This document shows, in pieces, positions 6,834-10,085 of a stretch of DNA of 10,085 nucleotides. Numbering within the stretch: the first letter of the stretch is position 1; each line of letters begins with the position of its first letter. A model generated the notes under the pieces. That model did no database searches, was not told the origin of the DNA, and saw only the letters and a list, made by a program, of their open reading frames with translations. Where the stretch lies: the NCBI GenBank assembly GCA_934699135.1, contig CAKUVM010000052.1, forward strand, positions 1-10,085. The letters are read 5' to 3'. The stretch is from an uncultured Bacteroidales bacterium (GTDB lineage: Bacteria; Bacteroidota; Bacteroidia; Bacteroidales; Marinilabiliaceae). The translations under genes and the position numbers were made by a program.

Positions 6834-8324
6834 ATGTTGCGAAAGATACGTTTGGGTCTGGGCCTGATTATGCTCGCGGCCATAACCTTTTTGTTTGTTG
6901 ATGTGAGCGGATGGGGGGCCATACATCTCAACCGTTTGGCTCACATACAGTTTTTGCCATCGCTGCTAGGGGGCGGCCTCATCACTGTGGCCGTGCTGCT
7001 GCTTATCACGCTCCTCTTCGGACGTGTATATTGCTCCGTCATCTGCCCCCTGGGCCTGCTGCAAGACGCCTTTGCGCGTCTGGGACTCAAGGCCAAACCT
7101 AGGCGATATTTTTTCTCCAAAGAGAAGCGGGTGCTGCGTTTTGCCGTGGCCGCCGTTTTTGTCGCGGCTTTGGCGGCAGGCCTAGGCAGCCTGGTGGCTT
7201 TGCTTGCGCCCTATAGCTCGTTTGGCCGCATTGCGCAAAACGTTTTTCAGCCTGTCTATCAGTCTGTCAACAATTTGCTCGCCTATGGAGCCGAGGCCGC
7301 CGGCTCCTACGCCTTTAGCGCGACGGACGTATGGGTGCGGACATGGCCCACTTTTGCCATAGCCATCGTCACGCTCATCGCCATAGGTGTCTTGGCCTGG
7401 CGCAACGGCCGGACGTATTGCAACACCATATGCCCCGTCGGCACTCTCCTGGGCTACGTCTCAAAATTTTCTCTCTTCGCGCCTGTCATAGACAACTCGC
7501 GGTGCGTAGGCTGCCGCATGTGCGAAAAGAGTTGCAAGGCCGCATGCATCAATGCGCATAAATCTGACGGCCAGACACCATACATTGACACGAGCCGTTG
7601 CGTGGCGTGCTTCAACTGCATTGACAACTGCAAGCGCGGCGCCATTCACTATAAGGCACGTTGGCGCGTGACTACCCCCCAAAGCGGGGGCGACGCGCCC
7701 GATGGCGCCCGGCGCTCATTCTTGGCCGGCCTGGGCATATTGGCCGTAAGCGCGGCGCAGGCGCAAAAGGAGAAGGTGGTGGACGGCGGACTGACAATAC
7801 TCGAGGACAAGAAGCCCGCCCGCCGCGCCACAGACATCGTGCCACCGGGAGCAGTGAGCCTGCGCCACTTCAGCCGCCACTGCACAGGGTGCCAACTGTG
7901 TGTGGCGCAATGCCCCAACAACGTCCTGCGCCCTTCAACCGATATGGCAACGCTCATGCAGCCGCGCATGAGCTACGAACGCGGATTCTGCCGACCTGAG
8001 TGCAATGTCTGCTCGCAAGTGTGCCCCACTGGAGCCATAAGGCCGATAGACCTGCCCACAAAGTCGTCCACACAGATTGGCCACGCCGTGTGGGTGGCGG
8101 ATCGTTGCGTGGTGAACACCGATGGAGTGAGCTGCGGCAACTGCGCCCGCCACTGCCCCAACGGGGCCATTGCCATGGTCAAGAGCCAAGACAACCCCGA
8201 ACTGCGCATCCCGGCCGTCAATGAGGCCCGATGCATCGGGTGCGGAGCGTGCGAACACGTGTGCCCCTCACGGCCACTGAGCGCCATATATGTCGAAGGT
8301 CACGAGAACCACAAGGAGATATAG
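6834..8324 (+). CDS. NapH-NapG-like fused polyferredoxin with internal twin-arginine segment
   Basis: This 496-residue membrane iron-sulfur protein should pass electrons between the quinone pool or cytoplasm and a periplasmic acceptor. The N-terminal half resembles NapH/CcoG: membrane helices at about 7-24, 45-66, 103-125 and 175-192, the paired motifs YCSVICPLG (C67, C71) and YCNTICPVG (C196, C200), then two 4Fe-4S sites (C224/C227/C230/C234 and C256/C259/C262/C266). Next comes ARRSFLAGLG (292-301) and a hydrophobic run ending AQAQ (308-311), which looks like a Tat signal with an AxA cleavage site. The C-terminal half resembles NapG/MauM, with Cys groups starting at C350, C386, C425 and C467, including ECNVCSQVCPTGAI. 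I start at the ATG at 6834; an in-frame TTG at 6819 is less likely. The AKR gene follows after 2 nt, so the two form an operon. The family is firm; the electron donor and acceptor are inferred. Confidence 0.9.
   Translation: MLRKIRLGLGLIMLAAITFLFVDVSGWGAIHLNRLAHIQFLPSLLGGGLITVAVLLLITLLFGRVYCSVICPLGLLQDAFARLGLKAKPRRYFFSKEKRVLRFAVAAVFVAALAAGLGSLVALLAPYSSFGRIAQNVFQPVYQSVNNLLAYGAEAAGSYAFSATDVWVRTWPTFAIAIVTLIAIGVLAWRNGRTYCNTICPVGTLLGYVSKFSLFAPVIDNSRCVGCRMCEKSCKAACINAHKSDGQTPYIDTSRCVACFNCIDNCKRGAIHYKARWRVTTPQSGGDAPDGARRSFLAGLGILAVSAAQAQKEKVVDGGLTILEDKKPARRATDIVPPGAVSLRHFSRHCTGCQLCVAQCPNNVLRPSTDMATLMQPRMSYERGFCRPECNVCSQVCPTGAIRPIDLPTKSSTQIGHAVWVADRCVVNTDGVSCGNCARHCPNGAIAMVKSQDNPELRIPAVNEARCIGCGACEHVCPSRPLSAIYVEGHENHKEI
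8314..8318 (+). promoter_or_regulatory. ribosome binding site that fixes the aldo/keto reductase start
   Basis: AGGAG at 8314-8318 lies 8 nt before the ATG at 8327 and inside the last codons of the upstream gene. It supports the ATG at 8327 over the longer in-frame reading that begins at 8231 and lacks a credible signal peptide start. Confidence 0.6.
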
Positions 8325-8326
8325 GC

Positions 8327-9712
8327 ATGGACAAGATAAGCAGAAGAGAGTTTGTTGGGCGGCTGGGCGCCGGGGCCGCAATGGCCCTCACGGCGTCGTC
8401 TTGCGCCAACAGCGGGAGCCGAGGCGCGGCCGCGCCCGCTGAGGCGCAAGACGGCATGATGGAGTATCGCGTCACGCCCACCACGGGAGACCATGTGTCT
8501 CTCCTAGGCTATGGCTGCATGAGATGGCCAACAGACGAAAATGGCGATATTGACCAAGAGATGGTAAACCGACTGGTGGACTATGCCTTGGCGCACGGAG
8601 TGAACTATTTTGACACTTCGCCTGCCTATTGCAAAGGCCTCAGCGAGCGAGCCACGGGCATCGCGCTAAGCCGCCACCCAAGAGACTCCTATTACATTGC
8701 CACCAAGCTGTCTAACTTCGCGGAGCAGACGTGGAGCCGCGAGGAGTCCATCAAGATGTACCGCAAGTCGTTCAAGGAGCTTCAGACCGACCATATTGAC
8801 TATATGCTGCTCCACGCCATTGGCATGGGCGGAATGGAGGCCTATCGCCACCGATATTTGGACAACGGCATGCTGGACTTCCTCATCGCGGAGCGCAAGG
8901 CGGGCAGAATCCGCAACCTCGGCTTCTCATACCACGGCGACGTGGAGGTCTTTGACCACCTGCTCTCGCGCCACGATGAGATTAAGTGGGACTTTGTGCA
9001 AATCCAGCTCAACTACCTCGATTGGCACTACGCCAAGCAAATCAACGAGCGGAACACCAACGCCGAATACCTCTATAACGAACTGGCAAAGCGCGGCATC
9101 CCGGCCGTCATTATGGAGCCTCTGCTAGGCGGCCGCCTCTCCAACGTCAACGACCACATTGCCGCAAGGCTCAAAGAGAGGGAACCGCAAAGATCCGTGG
9201 CGTCGTGGGCGTTTCGATACGCCGGCACGTTCCCCGACGTGCTGACGGTGTTGAGCGGAATGACGTATATGGAGCACCTGAAAGACAATCTCGCCTCCTA
9301 CTCGCCATTTAAGCCACTGACCCAGAGCGATATGGATTTCTTGGAAGATGTGGCGCAAGAGATGATGAGCCTCAACACCATCCCTTGCAACGACTGCAAA
9401 TATTGCATGCCATGCCCCTACGGCATAGACATCCCGGCCAACCTGCTGCACTACAACAAATGCATCAACGAGGGTCATATGCCCATGGTGAAAGACGCCA
9501 AGGCGGACAGCGACGACGTCAAGGAGGTCTACGCCCGCAACCGCAGAATTTTCCTCGTCGGTTATGACCGCAGCGTGCCAAAGCTCCGTCAGGCAGCCTA
9601 TTGCATAGGGTGCGGACAGTGCGCGCCACACTGCCCACAGAGGATCGACATCCCGCACGAGCTGGCCAAGATAGACCACTTCGTGGAAAAACTGCGCAGA
9701 AACGGCATATAG
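8327..9712 (+). CDS. Tat-exported aldo/keto reductase with C-terminal 4Fe-4S pair (COG1453 type)
   Basis: This is a 461-residue oxidoreductase. Residues 4-26 form a twin-arginine signal: SRREFVGRLG, then a hydrophobic run ending in TASSC, so C26 may also be lipidated, though Ala at -3 makes that lipobox imperfect. The barrel follows with GYGCMRWP and the usual AKR tetrad candidates D96 and Y101 (FDTSPAY), K127 (IATKLS) and H163 (LLHAIG). The C-terminal part carries C354/C357/C360/C363 and C426/C429/C432/C436 (CIGCGQCAPHCP), two 4Fe-4S sites as in COG1453-type reductases. Tat export would explain how a protein that must receive Fe-S clusters before transport reaches the periplasm. It starts 2 nt after the polyferredoxin gene, whose clusters could supply its electrons in place of NAD(P)H. 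The substrate cannot be told from sequence. Confidence 0.9.
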   Translation: MDKISRREFVGRLGAGAAMALTASSCANSGSRGAAAPAEAQDGMMEYRVTPTTGDHVSLLGYGCMRWPTDENGDIDQEMVNRLVDYALAHGVNYFDTSPAYCKGLSERATGIALSRHPRDSYYIATKLSNFAEQTWSREESIKMYRKSFKELQTDHIDYMLLHAIGMGGMEAYRHRYLDNGMLDFLIAERKAGRIRNLGFSYHGDVEVFDHLLSRHDEIKWDFVQIQLNYLDWHYAKQINERNTNAEYLYNELAKRGIPAVIMEPLLGGRLSNVNDHIAARLKEREPQRSVASWAFRYAGTFPDVLTVLSGMTYMEHLKDNLASYSPFKPLTQSDMDFLEDVAQEMMSLNTIPCNDCKYCMPCPYGIDIPANLLHYNKCINEGHMPMVKDAKADSDDVKEVYARNRRIFLVGYDRSVPKLRQAAYCIGCGQCAPHCPQRIDIPHELAKIDHFVEKLRRNGI

Positions 9713-9788
9713 CATCACACGCAATGCACTGCAACACAAACAAATATCATCACACTGCAAAATCTATGGTGAAAAACAGGCCTCAAGA

Positions 9789-9819
9789 TTTGCAAAGAAA
9801 TGAATTTGATGTAATTTTG
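9789..9819 (+). promoter_or_regulatory. strong Bacteroidota-type promoter for the SRP RNA-tRNA unit
   Basis: TTTG at 9789-9792 is followed after 19 nt by TAATTTTG at 9812-9819. Both boxes match the Bacteroidota consensus TTTG-N19-21-TAnnTTTG. Transcription should begin about 9824-9827, roughly 10 nt before the SRP RNA. The stretch 9713-9788, between the reductase stop and this promoter, shows no clear terminator, only a short direct repeat (CACTGCAA at 9727 and 9753). Confidence 0.78.
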
Positions 9820-9835
9820 CAGTCACAAAGCACAC

Positions 9836-9930
9836 GGGTAAGTCCTATGCGACCAGCTCCCTTTGAATCCTCCAGGGCCTGACCGCAGCAAAGGTATTAG
9901 GTTGAGCGGTGCGACATAGATAGCTTACCC
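9836..9930 (+). ncRNA. ffs: small bacterial signal recognition particle RNA (4.5S RNA)
   Basis: This 95-nt RNA is the RNA component of the signal recognition particle, which with Ffh delivers nascent membrane proteins to FtsY. GGGTAAG (9836-9842) pairs with CTTACCC (9924-9930), and CTATG (9845-9849) pairs with CATAG (9915-9919), giving the long terminal stem. The conserved Ffh-binding region is present as CAGG (9873-9876) and AGCA (9887-9890), 10 nt apart as in E. coli. The apical loop between them reads UGAC (9880-9883) instead of the usual GGAA, with C9879 opposite C9884. There is no Alu-type domain, as expected for the small form. It ends 4 nt before tRNA-Thr, so RNase P cutting of that tRNA would also define its 3' side. 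The call rests on the motif pattern, length, terminal stem and the strong promoter; I could not run a covariance search. Confidence 0.85.
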
Positions 9931-9934
9931 ACCT

Positions 9935-10007
9935 GCCAATATAGCTCAGTTGGTAGAGCAGCTGATTTGTAATCAGCCGGTCGTGGGTTCGAGTCCCTCT
10001 ATTGGCT
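9935..10007 (+). tRNA. tRNA-Thr (anticodon UGU)
   Basis: This folds as a complete 73-nt tRNA. The acceptor stem is GCCAATA / TATTGGC (7 bp). The D stem is GCTC / GAGC and the anticodon stem GCTGA / TCAGC, with loop TTTGTAA giving anticodon TGT. The T arm is GTGGG-TTCGAGT-CCCTC, which contains one T-T mismatch. The discriminator base is T and CCA is not encoded, so it must be added enzymatically. It lies between the SRP RNA and tRNA-Tyr, probably on one transcript. Confidence 0.96.
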
Positions 10008-10046
10008 CTTGTCTTTCTCCCTGATTGAAAGGCGAGCGTAAGTGAT

Positions 10047-10085
10047 GGGAGGTTTCCAGAGTGGTCAAATGGGACAGACTGTAAA
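10047..10085 (+). tRNA. tRNA-Tyr (anticodon GUA), 3' part beyond the window
   Basis: The 5' half of a tRNA-Tyr starts with GGGAGGT, then TT, a D arm CCAGAGTGGTCAAATGG typical of class II tRNAs, and an anticodon arm ACAGA-CTGTAAA with anticodon GTA. The window ends at the last base of the anticodon loop, so the long variable arm is not seen. A 39-nt spacer without obvious features separates it from tRNA-Thr. A Thr-Tyr pair often leads to tRNA-Gly, tRNA-Thr and tuf; that is a prediction for the next sequence. Confidence 0.9.

Noticed and set aside
8231..8326. 32-residue N-terminal extension of the aldo/keto reductase
   Set aside because: It overlaps the last 4Fe-4S motif of the upstream gene, and the ATG at 8327 has both a ribosome site and a twin-arginine signal directly after it.
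9125..9760. 211-residue reading frame on the minus strand
   Set aside because: It is a shadow of the reductase gene, which has clear family motifs on the plus strand over the same bases.
9727..9760. Direct repeat CACTGCAA (9727-9734 and 9753-9760)
   Set aside because: It has only two 8-bp copies with no third copy or symmetry, which is compatible with chance in a low-complexity spacer.
9601..9882. 93-residue plus-strand frame running into the SRP RNA
   Set aside because: Its first part overlaps the reductase in another frame and its end covers the promoter and SRP RNA; no protein features are seen.

Overview
The window looks like Bacteroidota (probably Bacteroidales) chromosome. This rests on promoter boxes of the Bacteroides type (TAnnTTTG), lipoprotein signals with Cys followed by Gly or Asp, the RsmF-type C-terminal ending NNYYPKEWRIR, and encoded tRNAs without CCA. 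I see no insertion sequence, phage gene, CRISPR array or toxin locus. This is mostly conserved chromosomal backbone with a few unusual architectures.

Layout. Positions 1-4237 are a leftward block of four tightly packed genes, probably one operon read from about 4258: a nucleoid-associated NdpA-family protein, an m5C rRNA methyltransferase of the RsmF/NSUN type, a small lipoprotein resembling a stand-alone subtilisin propeptide, and the m5U 23S rRNA methyltransferase RlmD (cut by the window edge just before its C-terminus). Positions 4238-4464 are a divergent intergenic region. From 4465 everything reads rightward. First comes a 745-residue membrane protein with a lipoprotein-type signal, a presumed periplasmic helical-repeat region, one membrane helix, a coiled coil and a SpoIIE/PP2C phosphatase domain.

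A Bacteroides-type promoter at about 6757-6788 then opens a two-gene redox operon. The first gene (6834-8324) reads like NapH fused to NapG: four membrane helices, two cytoplasmic-type 4Fe-4S sites, an internal twin-arginine segment ending in an AxA site, then four more Cys clusters. Two bases later comes an aldo/keto reductase with an N-terminal twin-arginine signal and a C-terminal pair of 4Fe-4S sites (8327-9712). Together they suggest an electron path from the quinone pool or cytoplasm through a polyferredoxin to an exported reductase of unknown substrate. This is the most interesting system in the window.

The right end is a stable-RNA unit. A near-perfect promoter (9789-9819) precedes a 95-nt small bacterial SRP RNA (9836-9930), followed after four bases by tRNA-Thr(UGU) and then tRNA-Tyr(GUA), which is cut by the window end. 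The SRP RNA apical loop appears to be UGAC rather than the usual GGAA.
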